The position numbers and the translations under genes were made by a program. Below, piece after piece: positions 27,304-35,971 of a DNA stretch of 64,000 bases. This DNA is from Pseudoxanthomonas broegbernensis. GTDB taxonomy: Bacteria; Pseudomonadota; Gammaproteobacteria; Xanthomonadales; Xanthomonadaceae. The first letter of the stretch is position 1. Every line of letters starts with the position of its first letter. The stretch covers positions 47,773-111,772 of the forward strand of contig NZ_JACHGU010000006.1 of NCBI RefSeq assembly GCF_014202435.1. The letters are read 5' to 3'. The notes under the pieces were generated by a model. That model was not told the DNA's origin. It saw only the letters and a program-made list of their open reading frames with translations, and did no database searches.

Positions 27304-30300
27304 CCGACACCATGCCCACCGTTGCGCCCGTTGCCGCTTCCCCGCTGGTCAGCGTGGCCATGCCCGCCTACAAGCCGCACTACCTCGCCGCCGCGCTGGA
27401 GAGCCTGCGCGCGCAAACCTGGCCGAACCTGGAGCTGGTGGTCTGCGACGATTGCCGCGGCGACCGGGTACGGGAGCTGGTCGAGGCCTTCGCGGCCACG
27501 GTGGATTTTCCCGTCCACTACCACCGCAATCCAGAGCGCCTGCACGAATCGCGCAACGCCGCCCGCTGCGTGCAACTGGCGCGGGGCGAATACATCAAGT
27601 TCCTGTACGACGACGACCTGCTGCACCCGGATTGCATCGCCGCCCAGGTAGCCGCAATTCGTGGCCGCCACGGCGTCGCCCTGGTTTCCTCGCGCCGCCT
27701 GCGCATCAATGCCGGTGGCTACGCGCTTCCGGATACGCTGCACACCGCACGCCTGTTCGCCTGCGACATGCTCATCGATGGCCCGTCGCTGGTCGATTTC
27801 CTCGGCAAACACACGGTGAACTTCATCGGCGAACCCAGCGCGGTGCTGTGTCGGCGAGCCGACCTGCTCGCTTTCGGCGACCGCTTGATGGACCTGGACG
27901 GCGTGCCGATTCGCTGGTTCGGCGACTTGGCGCTGTATGCCAGGCTGCTGCAGCACGGCGCACTGGCCTTCCTCGACCGGCGCCTGAGCAGCTTCCGGGT
28001 CTCGGCGCAGCAGTTCAGCCAGATCGGCCGCAACCTGCCCGGCATCGGCGACCAAGGCTTGGAGGATTTCCGGCAAGGGCTGCGCAAGCTGGGGTGGTGC
28101 GACGAAAGCTCCGGCACGACTACCCCGGTCATGGCTGCGCTGGAACCAGGCGCGCCTTCTGTCGCATTCGACCTGGCCCAAGCATTGGCAGGGGCCGAAT
28201 CCACCGCGAACGTGCAGCAACAACTGCACGAATGGCGGCGGCCGCGGCGCTGGAATGCGGCCCAGCGCGGGCTTGGCGTCGCACACGTAGGGGCAGGCGG
28301 GAAAGCGCGCGTGGGCGTGGTGGTATCGGCCGGCACGCATACCCCCGCCGCCGCACTTGATCTGACCCTGGGCAGCCTGGCGATGCATGCCGACCTCCTC
28401 CACCTGCGGGTGGTGGTGACGGGCATCGATACCGTTCCGGAAAGGTACGCCGGCGCCGGGTTCGGCGCGCATGTGAATGCCTCGCCCGGGCAGGTCCTGC
28501 GGAGCATGGCCACCGAGGGCATCGACTGGCTGTTGTCGGTACAGGCCGGTGCCCACTTCCTGACCGGCGGCATGCAACGTTTGGCAATGACCCTGCCAAG
28601 CCTGCAAAATTGCCGTGCTCTGTATGCCGACGGCTGGCATGTGGATGCCGACCACCAGACTTCCCCGCTGCTGCTGCCGGACTTCGATCCCGGGCTGGTA
28701 CTGGCCAATCCGTCGGTCTTCGCACGGCACTGGCTGTTCCATCGTGATGCGGTACTCGCCGCGCCGGCAATCGATCCCGCGGCCGGTGCGGTCCCAGGCC
28801 TCGATCTGGTTCTGGAAGTAATGGCGGGCAACGACGCTGCCGCCATCCACCACATGGCCGAGCCCTTGGTTTCCCATACGCCTCTGGTCGTGAACGAGGG
28901 CGCCGAACGCCAGGCGATCCTCCAGCACCTGAAACGCATGGGGCATCCACGCGCAAGGGTCGAAAGTACGGCGGCCGGCCTGTACCGGATCGAATACGGT
29001 CACGACCGGCAACCGCCCGTTTCGCTGGTGGTGATCGCCTCGGCGAACACCGCCCTGGCCACGCTGGAACGCTGCGTGGTCTCGCTGCTGGAAAAGACCC
29101 GCTACCCGAATTACGAACTGTTGCTGATCGACAACGGTGCCGCCGCCGAAACCGGCCAGTGGATGCAGCAGGTCGAAACGCTGGCTGCCGGCCGCGTGCG
29201 GGCGTTCGCCTTCGATCCGCCGCTGATGCATGCCGCCGCCTGCAACGTGGCGGCCACGCAGGCGGCCGGGGATTACCTGCTGTTCCTGCGCCCGGAGGTG
29301 GCGGCCCTGCAACCGCAATGGCTGGAAGAACTGCTCAACCACGGCTTGCGCCCGGAGGTGGGCATAGTTGGCGCGAAGACCGTATCGGCCGATGGCAAGA
29401 TCACCCACGCCGGGCTGGTGCCCGGCCTGCTGCCCAGTGGCGGCCGCGCCTTTGCCGGCTCGCCGATGGATGCACCCGGCTACATGGCCCGCCTGCAGGT
29501 GGCGCAGAACTACTCGGCCGTCGCCGACAGTTGCCTGCTGATAGGCAAGGCGCTGTTCGTGGAACTGGAGGGCTTCGACCATGCCACGTTCGCCGACGCG
29601 GGCGCCGACATCGACCTGTGCCTGCGCGCGTGCCAGCTCGGCCATCCCACGGTGTGGACACCGCACGCACTGCTGCTTCACTCGGCCGAAGTGGGACCGT
29701 TGCCGCCAGCCGCCAGCGATGCCCTGGTTGAGCGCTGGCTCCCCGCCCTCGCCCACGACCCGGCCTACAACCCCAGCCTGCGGCTGGACGTGCCCGGCGG
29801 CTTCCGCCTGGGCGAGTCGGATTTCTCATGGCGGCCGTTTCCGTGGCGGCCGGTTCCACGCGTGCTGGCGCATCCGGCCGACCCTTGGGGCAGCGGCCAT
29901 TACCGCGTGATCCAGCCGCTCGAGGCGCTCAAGACCGTCGCCCGGGCCGAAGGGGCGCTCTACGCCACCCTGCTCGATACCGTCGCGCAAGCGCGCATCG
30001 ACCCGGACGTGGTGGTGCTGCAGCGCCGGGTTTCCGACGAAGACCTGGAGCGCATGCGTCGCATGCCGCGCTTCTCGCGCGCGCTCAAGGTCTACGAACT
30101 GGACGACTACCTGCCCAACCTGCCGGCCAAGAACGTCCACCGCGAGCACATGCCACGCGACATCCTGCGCAGCCTGCGGCGGGCCTTCGGGCTGGTTGAC
30201 CGCGTCGTGGTATCCACGCCGGCGCTGGCCGAAGCCTTCGCCGGCATGCATCCGGACATCCGTATCGCCCGCAACCGCCTGCCACCACCTTGGTGGAAAA

Positions 30301-30839
30301 GCCTGCCCGCGCCAAACCGAAATACGGGGGCCAAGCCGCGCGTGGGCTGGGCCGGTGGCGTGGGCCATGCGGGCGACCTGGAGATGGTTGCCGGCGTGAT
30401 CGCCGAACTGGCCGGCGAAGTGGACTGGGTTTTCCTGGGCATGTGCCCGGAGCGGTTGCAGCCGTACCTGGCCGAATTTCATCCCGGCGTCGACATCGCC
30501 ACCTACCCGCGCGTGCTGGCACGGCTGAATCTCGATCTGTCCATCGCCCCGCTGGAGCAGAACCGCTTCAACGAGTGCAAGAGCAACCTGCGTCTGCTCG
30601 AATACGGCGCCTGCGCGGTGCCGGTGGTGTGCAGCGATGTCGGTCCCTACCGGGATGCCGCATTACCGGTGACCCGCGTGCGCAACCGCCACCGCGACTG
30701 GGTCGGCGCCATCCGAGACCACCTCGCCGACAGCGAAGCCCGTGCTGCGGCAGGCGATGCGCTGCGTACCGCGGTGCACCGCGACTGGATGCTGGCCGAT
30801 AACGGGCTGGAGGAGTGGCGCGCCGCCTGGCTGCCTTGA
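27300..30839 (+). CDS. Giant multi-domain glycosyltransferase, likely flagellin glycosyltransferase
   Basis: The product has 1,179 residues and no membrane segments. Residues 15-240 are a family-2 glycosyltransferase (VSVAMPAYKPHYLAAALESL, with the DxD-type KFLYDDDLLHPDC near 100). Residues about 330-540 look like a second, degenerate GT-A fold. Residues 570-830 are another family-2 domain (VSLVVIASANTALATLERCV, LLLIDNGAAAETGQW). Residues 855-1179 are a GT-B type domain (KVYELDDYLPNLPAKN, PRVGWAGGVGHAGDLEMVAG, ECKSNLRLLEYGACAVPVVC). Large cytoplasmic multi-GT proteins next to flagellin genes glycosylate flagellin in Xanthomonas and Pseudomonas. It could assemble several sugars in series. Confidence 0.83.
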   Translation: MTDTMPTVAPVAASPLVSVAMPAYKPHYLAAALESLRAQTWPNLELVVCDDCRGDRVRELVEAFAATVDFPVHYHRNPERLHESRNAARCVQLARGEYIKFLYDDDLLHPDCIAAQVAAIRGRHGVALVSSRRLRINAGGYALPDTLHTARLFACDMLIDGPSLVDFLGKHTVNFIGEPSAVLCRRADLLAFGDRLMDLDGVPIRWFGDLALYARLLQHGALAFLDRRLSSFRVSAQQFSQIGRNLPGIGDQGLEDFRQGLRKLGWCDESSGTTTPVMAALEPGAPSVAFDLAQALAGAESTANVQQQLHEWRRPRRWNAAQRGLGVAHVGAGGKARVGVVVSAGTHTPAAALDLTLGSLAMHADLLHLRVVVTGIDTVPERYAGAGFGAHVNASPGQVLRSMATEGIDWLLSVQAGAHFLTGGMQRLAMTLPSLQNCRALYADGWHVDADHQTSPLLLPDFDPGLVLANPSVFARHWLFHRDAVLAAPAIDPAAGAVPGLDLVLEVMAGNDAAAIHHMAEPLVSHTPLVVNEGAERQAILQHLKRMGHPRARVESTAAGLYRIEYGHDRQPPVSLVVIASANTALATLERCVVSLLEKTRYPNYELLLIDNGAAAETGQWMQQVETLAAGRVRAFAFDPPLMHAAACNVAATQAAGDYLLFLRPEVAALQPQWLEELLNHGLRPEVGIVGAKTVSADGKITHAGLVPGLLPSGGRAFAGSPMDAPGYMARLQVAQNYSAVADSCLLIGKALFVELEGFDHATFADAGADIDLCLRACQLGHPTVWTPHALLLHSAEVGPLPPAASDALVERWLPALAHDPAYNPSLRLDVPGGFRLGESDFSWRPFPWRPVPRVLAHPADPWGSGHYRVIQPLEALKTVARAEGALYATLLDTVAQARIDPDVVVLQRRVSDEDLERMRRMPRFSRALKVYELDDYLPNLPAKNVHREHMPRDILRSLRRAFGLVDRVVVSTPALAEAFAGMHPDIRIARNRLPPPWWKSLPAPNRNTGAKPRVGWAGGVGHAGDLEMVAGVIAELAGEVDWVFLGMCPERLQPYLAEFHPGVDIATYPRVLARLNLDLSIAPLEQNRFNECKSNLRLLEYGACAVPVVCSDVGPYRDAALPVTRVRNRHRDWVGAIRDHLADSEARAAAGDALRTAVHRDWMLADNGLEEWRAAWLP

Positions 30840-30869
30840 ACCCACGGCGCGTATCAAGGAAACAGTTCC

Positions 30870-31850
30870 ATGGAAATCCAACGATCCACCTTCAAACATC
30901 GCCACGGCAATCATCCGAACGGGAGCACCAGAATGGAAGACAAGCATTTCCTTGCCAAGGAAACCGAAAACCTCATCAAGCAATGGGAGTCATATGACCA
31001 GGAACTGCTGGCGGACTACCTGGTCCAGAGCCTCCAGGATCCGCGGATAAACCCGCAGAGCATCCTCGCCCGCCTCCACATCGCGGACGGCATTGCCGAC
31101 GGAAAACTCCATGACATGGCAATGGAGGAACTGGCATGGGCGTTTGATGCGAATCGCATGCTCAGGGAATACGAAAAAGAGCATGGCGTTTCCGTGCACA
31201 ACCTCAGCGCGATCAAAAGCGACCTGCCCGAGAACAAGCTCTATCAAACCCTCTACAAGCAACTTTTCGACGAACAACAGAAAGAGTGGCAAGCCCGATG
31301 GGTGAGGGAATTGGCTCCCTATGCGGCCTCGGCAAGAAAGCCCACGGTAATCGAGGCCGCATGCGGCGCAGCCAACGACTATCGATTCCTCGATGCCTAC
31401 GGATTCGGGCGGGCGATAAGGTACAAGGGCTTCGACCTGAACGCGGCCAATGTCGCAACAGCCCAAAAGCGCCACCCGGAAGCGACGTTCGTCCGGGGCA
31501 ACATCCTGGACATGGACGAAGCCGACAAATCATGGGACATCATGGTCATCCATGATCTTTTCGAGCATCTCCACATCGATGCCTGCCGCGTTGCGATGAA
31601 AGAAGCGATGCGCGTCACTCGCGACAAGATCGTCATTTCGTATTTCAGCATGGACGAAATCGAGGACCATCGGATCAAGCCCATCAAGCATTACCACTGG
31701 AACACCCTTTCCCGGGTAAAAATGGCGCAGGAGTGGCGCGATCTTGGCGCCCAGGTGGAGTCGACACATATCAATTCACTGGCATCGAAATACGGATTCT
31801 CGGAATTCCACAACGAAAGGGCATACACATTCGTTGTGACCCCTTCCTGA
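30870..31850 (+). CDS. SAM-dependent methyltransferase of the glycosylation island
   Basis: This is a class I methyltransferase. The SAM-binding loop is VIEAACGAANDYRFLDAYG near 162, followed by GFDLNAANVATAQKRHPEA and NILDMDEADKSWDIMVIHDL with FEHL, the usual motifs I to IV. It may O-methylate the terminal sugar or polyol. ATG 30870 gives 326 residues; ATG 30933 (codon 22, with gggag upstream) gives 305 and is a serious alternative because the first 21 residues look disordered. The GC content is clearly lower than that of flagellar genes on both sides, suggesting recent acquisition or replacement. Tandem hairpins follow its stop. Confidence 0.82.
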   Translation: MEIQRSTFKHRHGNHPNGSTRMEDKHFLAKETENLIKQWESYDQELLADYLVQSLQDPRINPQSILARLHIADGIADGKLHDMAMEELAWAFDANRMLREYEKEHGVSVHNLSAIKSDLPENKLYQTLYKQLFDEQQKEWQARWVRELAPYAASARKPTVIEAACGAANDYRFLDAYGFGRAIRYKGFDLNAANVATAQKRHPEATFVRGNILDMDEADKSWDIMVIHDLFEHLHIDACRVAMKEAMRVTRDKIVISYFSMDEIEDHRIKPIKHYHWNTLSRVKMAQEWRDLGAQVESTHINSLASKYGFSEFHNERAYTFVVTPS

Positions 31851-31896
31851 TATCGCCCGCGTTCCTGGCGATAAATCCTGGGTGAACCCGGGATTT
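31851..31896 (+). terminator. Tandem hairpins ending the glycosylation island
   Basis: The first stem is TATCGCC/GGCGATA with a nine-base loop, directly after the methyltransferase stop. The second stem is AATCCTGGG/CCCGGGATT with one T-G wobble and loop TGAA. There is only a short TTT after the second stem, so termination may be partial or Rho-assisted. Confidence 0.45.
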
Positions 31897-32000
31897 GCCG
31901 CTCATTGGGCGCTGGACTGGGACGGATCGGAGTCCTCGGTCGGTCTGTTGCCTGCACGCGGTGACACGCCAGCTTCGGTATGCGGCCGCCCGGCATCCCT

Positions 32001-32095
32001 ATGGCAGCCGACTTCGGCCGGCGACCGTCCCCCCCAAGCCGGGGTCGGCCGGCTCGCCGGCACGGCCGTCGCCGGCGGAAGCCGGCTCCTACATG
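32001..32095. repeat. REP-like inverted pair
   Basis: A degenerate unit at 32001-32029 (ATGGCAGCCGACTTCGGCCG, then GCGACCGTC) faces an inverted unit at 32063-32095 that contains GTCGCCGGCGGAAGCCGGCT. It is the same family as the other intergenic repeats here. Confidence 0.65.
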
Positions 32096-32217
32096 GGGGG
32101 CAGCCATTCGCAGGCCCTGGCCTGGCCCTGCCCGGCTGGGCCATGGCGCCTGGCTTCGCGGCGCAAGGGATTGTTCGGAAAGGATTTCATCCTTGCGCCG
32201 GAATCCCGGCACCCTTC

Positions 32218-32233
32218 CGGCACGCCGTTTGCA
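32218..32233 (+). promoter_or_regulatory. Sigma-54 promoter of fliE operon
   Basis: CGGCACG-CCGT-TTGCA has GG-N10-GC spacing and matches the consensus at all key positions except the first base. Transcription would start near 32245, about 32 bases before the fliE ATG. Confidence 0.85.
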
Positions 32234-32276
32234 TCAGGGAGGGCGAGACCGGCACGCGCCCGTCCGGGGGCCCCCC

Positions 32277-32654
32277 ATGACCGATTCGATCAGTTCCGTC
32301 CTGTCGCAGATACGCGCCTACCAGTCGCAACTGGGCCAGGCCGCGCACGCCACCGGCGACGTGGCGCGCGGGGATGCGATCCAGGGGCTGCGGGGCGTGC
32401 AGGCGCCGGACCAGGCAGGCGCGGCCTCCGGTCCCAGCTTCAGCCAGACCCTGCGCAACGCCGTCCAGGGCGTCAGCGAGGCGCAGGAGAAGGCCAGCGC
32501 CTTGGCCGTGGCCTTCGAGCGCGGCGAGCCCGGCGCCGACCTGGCCCGGGTGATGATCGCCTCGCAGCATGCGCAGGTGGCCTTCCGCGCTACCGTGGAG
32601 GTCCGCAACAAGCTGGTGCAGGCCTATCAAGACGTCATGAACATGCCGCTGTGA
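32277..32654 (+). CDS. fliE: MS-ring/rod adapter FliE
   Basis: FliE links the MS ring to the proximal rod and is the first substrate exported. The 125-residue product has a variable N-terminal half and the conserved C-terminal half: SFSQTLRNAVQGVSEAQEKA, then LARVMIASQHAQVAFRATVE and VRNKLVQAYQDVMNMPL. Length and ending are typical. The ATG follows a C-run with a weak ribosome site; no better in-frame start is visible. It begins the fliE-F-G-H-I-J-K operon behind a sigma-54 promoter, and fliF starts 17 bases after it. Confidence 0.96.
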   Translation: MTDSISSVLSQIRAYQSQLGQAAHATGDVARGDAIQGLRGVQAPDQAGAASGPSFSQTLRNAVQGVSEAQEKASALAVAFERGEPGADLARVMIASQHAQVAFRATVEVRNKLVQAYQDVMNMPL

Positions 32655-32671
32655 TCCAGGATTGAACCTCG

Positions 32672-34363
32672 ATGGCCATCACCCTTTCCAAGGAATCCCT
32701 CAACCGCGAGCAGGCCACCGAGAAGGCCGCGCAGGCGATGGTCAAGCTGCAGGAGATGCAGTTGGTGCGCAAGCTCGGCACCATGCTGACGATCGCCCTG
32801 GCGGTGGCGGCGGGCCTGTACGTGTTCTTCTGGTCGCAGAAGCCGGACTACAGCCCGCTGTACACCGGCCTGGACCCCAAGGCCACCGCCGAGGCCACCG
32901 ACCTGCTGCGTTCGGCGCAGATCCCGTTCAAGCTGGACCAGGCCACCGGCGCGATCTCGGTGCCGGAAAAGCACCTGCACGATGCCCGCCTCAAGCTGGC
33001 CGGCTCGGGCCTGGCCGACAGCGGCCGCCTGGGCTTCGAGCTGATGGAGCGCGACCCGGGCTTCGGCGTCAGCCAGTTCGTGGAGAGCGCGCGCTACCAG
33101 CACGCGCTGGAAACCGAGCTGGTGCGCACCATCGCCACCCTGCGCCCGGTGCGCGACGCGCGCGTGCACCTGGCCATCCCCAAGCCCTCGGCGTTCACCC
33201 GCCAGCGCGAGGCGGCCAGCGCCTCGGTGATGCTGGAGCTGCGCTCGGGCACGCTGCTGGAGCGCAACCAGGTCGACGCCATCGTCCACCTGGTCTCCTC
33301 CTCCATCCCCGACCTGGCCCCCGAGCGGGTCACCGTGGTCGACCAGAACGGCCGCCTGCTCAGCCGCAACGGCACCGACAGCGCCTCGGAGCTGAGCGCG
33401 GTCCAGTTCGAGCAGGTGCGCCGCCAGGAAACCTCCTACAGCCAGCGCATCCGCGAGCTGCTCGAGCCGCTGACCGGCAGCGGCCGGGTCAACGCCGAGG
33501 TCACCGTCGACGTGGACTTCTCGGTCACCGAGGAGGCGCGCGAGCTGTTCAACGGCGAGCCGCCGAAGCTGCGCAGCGAACAGGTCAGCGAGAACACCGC
33601 CGCTACCGCCGATGGCCCGCAGGGCATTCCCGGCGCCACCAGCAACACCCCGCCGGGCGCCGCGGCACCGGCCGACCCGGCGGCCGCGCCCCCGGCCGCC
33701 GCCGCCGCCGCCGTGCCCACGGAAACCTCGCGCAGCGCCACCCGCAACTTCGAGCTGGACCGCACCCTGCAGCACACCCGCCAGCCGGCCGGCCGCATTC
33801 GCCGGGTCACCGCCGCGGTGCTGGTCGACCACGTGCCGCGCACCGGCACGGACGGCAAGGCCGCCCTGCAGCCGCTGGGCGCGGAGGAACTGAAGCGGGT
33901 CGAGGAACTGGTCCGCCAGGCGGTGGGCTTCGACGCCAACCGGGGCGATGTGGTCTCGGTGGTCAACGCCCCGTTCGTTCGCGAGACCGGCGGGGAAGCG
34001 CTGGAGCCGGCCAAGTGGTGGGAGGACCCGCGCCTGCGCGATGCCCTGCGCCTGGTGCTCGGCGCGGCCGTGGTGCTGGCCCTGCTGTTCGGCGTGCTGC
34101 GCCCCACCCTGCGCCAGATCGCGGCGCCGGCGCCCAAGCCCAGGCCGGGCCATGCCCAGCAGGCCGAGGTCGCGCTGGTCGACGACGAGGACGCGCTGGT
34201 GCTGGCCGAGGATACCGCCCGGATCGCCGCCGCGCGCCAACCCATCGCGCTGACCTCCAATGCCTACGACGACCGCCTGCGCAACGCGCGCGAGGCGGTC
34301 AAGACCGACTCCAAGCGGGTCGCCCAGGTGGTGAAGGACTGGTTGGGCAATGAAACAGCCTAG
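32672..34363 (+). CDS. fliF: MS-ring protein FliF
   Basis: FliF forms the inner-membrane MS ring on which the basal body assembles. The 563-residue product has two membrane segments (about 35-55, TIALAVAAGLYVFFW, and 455-475, LVLGAAVVLALLFGVLRP). Between them are the ring-building domains (DYSPLYTGLDPKATAEATDL; SKPGF-equivalent KLAGSGLADSGRLGFELMER). Residues 325-350 form an Ala/Pro linker. The C-terminal tail binds FliG and overlaps fliG by 14 bases, so FliF and FliG are co-translated. Confidence 0.97.
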   Translation: MAITLSKESLNREQATEKAAQAMVKLQEMQLVRKLGTMLTIALAVAAGLYVFFWSQKPDYSPLYTGLDPKATAEATDLLRSAQIPFKLDQATGAISVPEKHLHDARLKLAGSGLADSGRLGFELMERDPGFGVSQFVESARYQHALETELVRTIATLRPVRDARVHLAIPKPSAFTRQREAASASVMLELRSGTLLERNQVDAIVHLVSSSIPDLAPERVTVVDQNGRLLSRNGTDSASELSAVQFEQVRRQETSYSQRIRELLEPLTGSGRVNAEVTVDVDFSVTEEARELFNGEPPKLRSEQVSENTAATADGPQGIPGATSNTPPGAAAPADPAAAPPAAAAAAVPTETSRSATRNFELDRTLQHTRQPAGRIRRVTAAVLVDHVPRTGTDGKAALQPLGAEELKRVEELVRQAVGFDANRGDVVSVVNAPFVRETGGEALEPAKWWEDPRLRDALRLVLGAAVVLALLFGVLRPTLRQIAAPAPKPRPGHAQQAEVALVDDEDALVLAEDTARIAAARQPIALTSNAYDDRLRNAREAVKTDSKRVAQVVKDWLGNETA

Positions 34364-35366
34364 CAACCCCGACGAACTGAGCGGCGTCCAGCGCGCCGCG
34401 GTGCTGCTGCTCTCGCTGGGCGAGACCGACGCGGCCGAGGTGCTCAAGCACATGGGCGCCAAGGAAGTGCAGAAGCTCGGCCTGGCCATGGCGACCATGA
34501 GCGGCGTCACCCGCGAAAAGGTCATGCAGGTGATGGACGACTTCGAGGGCGCGCTGGACAAGCAGACCTCGCTGGGCGTGGGCGCCGACGACTACATCCG
34601 CAACGTGCTGATCCAGGCGCTGGGCGCGGACAAGGCCGGCAGCCTGATCGACCGCATCCTGCTGGGCCGCAACACCACCGGCCTGGACACCCTGAAGTGG
34701 ATGGACCCGCGCGCGGTGGCCGACCTGGTGCGCAACGAGCACCCGCAGATCATCGCCATCGTGCTCTCGCACCTGGACAGCGACCAGGCCGCCGACGCGC
34801 TCAAGTTCCTGCCCGAGCGCGTGCGCGCCGACGTGCTGCTGCGCATCGCCACCCTGGACGGCATCCCGCCCAACGCGCTCAACGAGCTAAACGAGATCAT
34901 GGAGCGCCAGTTCGCCGGCAACCAGAACCTGAAGTCGTCCAGCATCGGCGGGGTGAAGGTCGCGGCCAACATCCTCAACTTCCTGGAGACCGGCCAGGAC
35001 CAGTCGATCCTGGGCGCCATCTCGCAGGTGGACGCCGAGCTGAGCCAGCGCATCCAGGACCTGATGTTCGTGTTCGACGACCTGGTCGAGCTGGAGGACC
35101 GCGAGCTGCAGACCCTGCTGCGCGAGGTTTCCGGCGAGCGCCTGGGCATCGCCCTGCGCGGCGCCGACACCAAGGTGCGCGAGAAGATCACCCGCAACAT
35201 GTCCCAGCGCGCCGCCGAGATCCTGCTGGAGGACATGGACGCACGCGGCCCGGTGCGGCTGTCCGACGTGGAGTCGGCGCAGAAGGAGATCCTGAGCATC
35301 GTCAGGCGGCTGGCCGATGAGGGCGTGATCGCGCTCAACAGCGCCGGTGGCGAGGAACTGGTATGA
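34350..35366 (+). CDS. fliG: Rotor/switch protein FliG
   Basis: FliG is the C-ring protein that contacts the stators and converts ion flow to torque. The 338-residue product shows all three domains: N-terminal FliF-binding (LSGVQRAAVLLLSLGETDAA), middle domain with the EHPQ motif (LVRNEHPQIIAIVLSHLDSD), and C-terminal torque helix with charged residues (FVFDDLVELEDRELQTLLRE, then KVREKITRNMSQRAAEILLE). Length is standard. The start lies inside the fliF 3' end; the stop overlaps fliH by four bases. Confidence 0.98.
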   Translation: MKQPSNPDELSGVQRAAVLLLSLGETDAAEVLKHMGAKEVQKLGLAMATMSGVTREKVMQVMDDFEGALDKQTSLGVGADDYIRNVLIQALGADKAGSLIDRILLGRNTTGLDTLKWMDPRAVADLVRNEHPQIIAIVLSHLDSDQAADALKFLPERVRADVLLRIATLDGIPPNALNELNEIMERQFAGNQNLKSSSIGGVKVAANILNFLETGQDQSILGAISQVDAELSQRIQDLMFVFDDLVELEDRELQTLLREVSGERLGIALRGADTKVREKITRNMSQRAAEILLEDMDARGPVRLSDVESAQKEILSIVRRLADEGVIALNSAGGEELV

Positions 35367-35971
35367 GCCCGGCCGTGCGCTGGCTGGCACCGGAACTGGG
35401 CGCGGGCGCGGCCGTCCCGATGGCCGATGCGCCGCCGCCGCGGCCGCCCAGCCTGGAGGAAATCCAGGCCATCCAGGACGCGGCGAGCCGCGAGAGCTAC
35501 GAGGAAGGCCTGGCCCGCGGCCACCAGGAAGGCTTCGCCCAGGGCCAGGCCGAGGTGCGCCGCTTGACCGCGCAGATCGAGGGCATCCTCGACAACTTCT
35601 CCCGTCCGCTCGCGCGTCTGGAGGACGAGGTCACCACGGCGCTGGGCGAACTGGCCGTGCGCATCGCCGGCAGCCTGGTCGGCCGCGCCTACGACGCCGA
35701 CCCGGCGCTGCTGTCGGACCTGGTGACCGAGGCGCTGGACGCGGTGGGCGGCGCCAGCCGCGAGGTCGAGGTGCGCCTGCACCCGGACGACATCGCCGCG
35801 CTGGCGCCGCTGCTGGCGCTGGTCTCCGGCGCGCGCCTGGTCCCGGACCCGTCCCTGGGCCGCGGCGACCTGCGCGTGCATGCCGAGAGCGTGCGCATCG
35901 ACGGCACCCTGGAGGCGCGCCTGCGCGGCGCGCTGGAAAGCGTCATCCACAAGGCCGGGACAGGCACATGA
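35363..35971 (+). CDS. fliH: Export ATPase regulator FliH
   Basis: FliH forms a dimeric stalk that binds the export ATPase FliI and tethers it to the C ring. The 202-residue product has an N-terminal Pro-rich segment. A GxxxG-type helix follows (YEEGLARGHQEGFAQGQAEV, residues 50-69), typical of FliH, then a V-ATPase-E-like C-terminal domain (VRLHPDDIAALAPLLALVSG, then RIDGTLEARLRGALE). It sits between fliG and fliI with ATGA overlaps on both sides. Confidence 0.93.
   Translation: MSPAVRWLAPELGAGAAVPMADAPPPRPPSLEEIQAIQDAASRESYEEGLARGHQEGFAQGQAEVRRLTAQIEGILDNFSRPLARLEDEVTTALGELAVRIAGSLVGRAYDADPALLSDLVTEALDAVGGASREVEVRLHPDDIAALAPLLALVSGARLVPDPSLGRGDLRVHAESVRIDGTLEARLRGALESVIHKAGTGT

Larger units (their letters stand above)
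31851..32276 (+). other. 426-base intergenic region before fliE
   Basis: There is no supported gene. It holds the island-end hairpins (31851-31896), an inverted pair of REP-like units (32001-32095), a short GC-rich stretch with nothing recognisable, an AAAGGATTTCATCCTT inverted repeat near 32180, and the fliE sigma-54 promoter (32218-32233). It marks the boundary between low-GC island and high-GC flagellar core. Confidence 0.65.
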
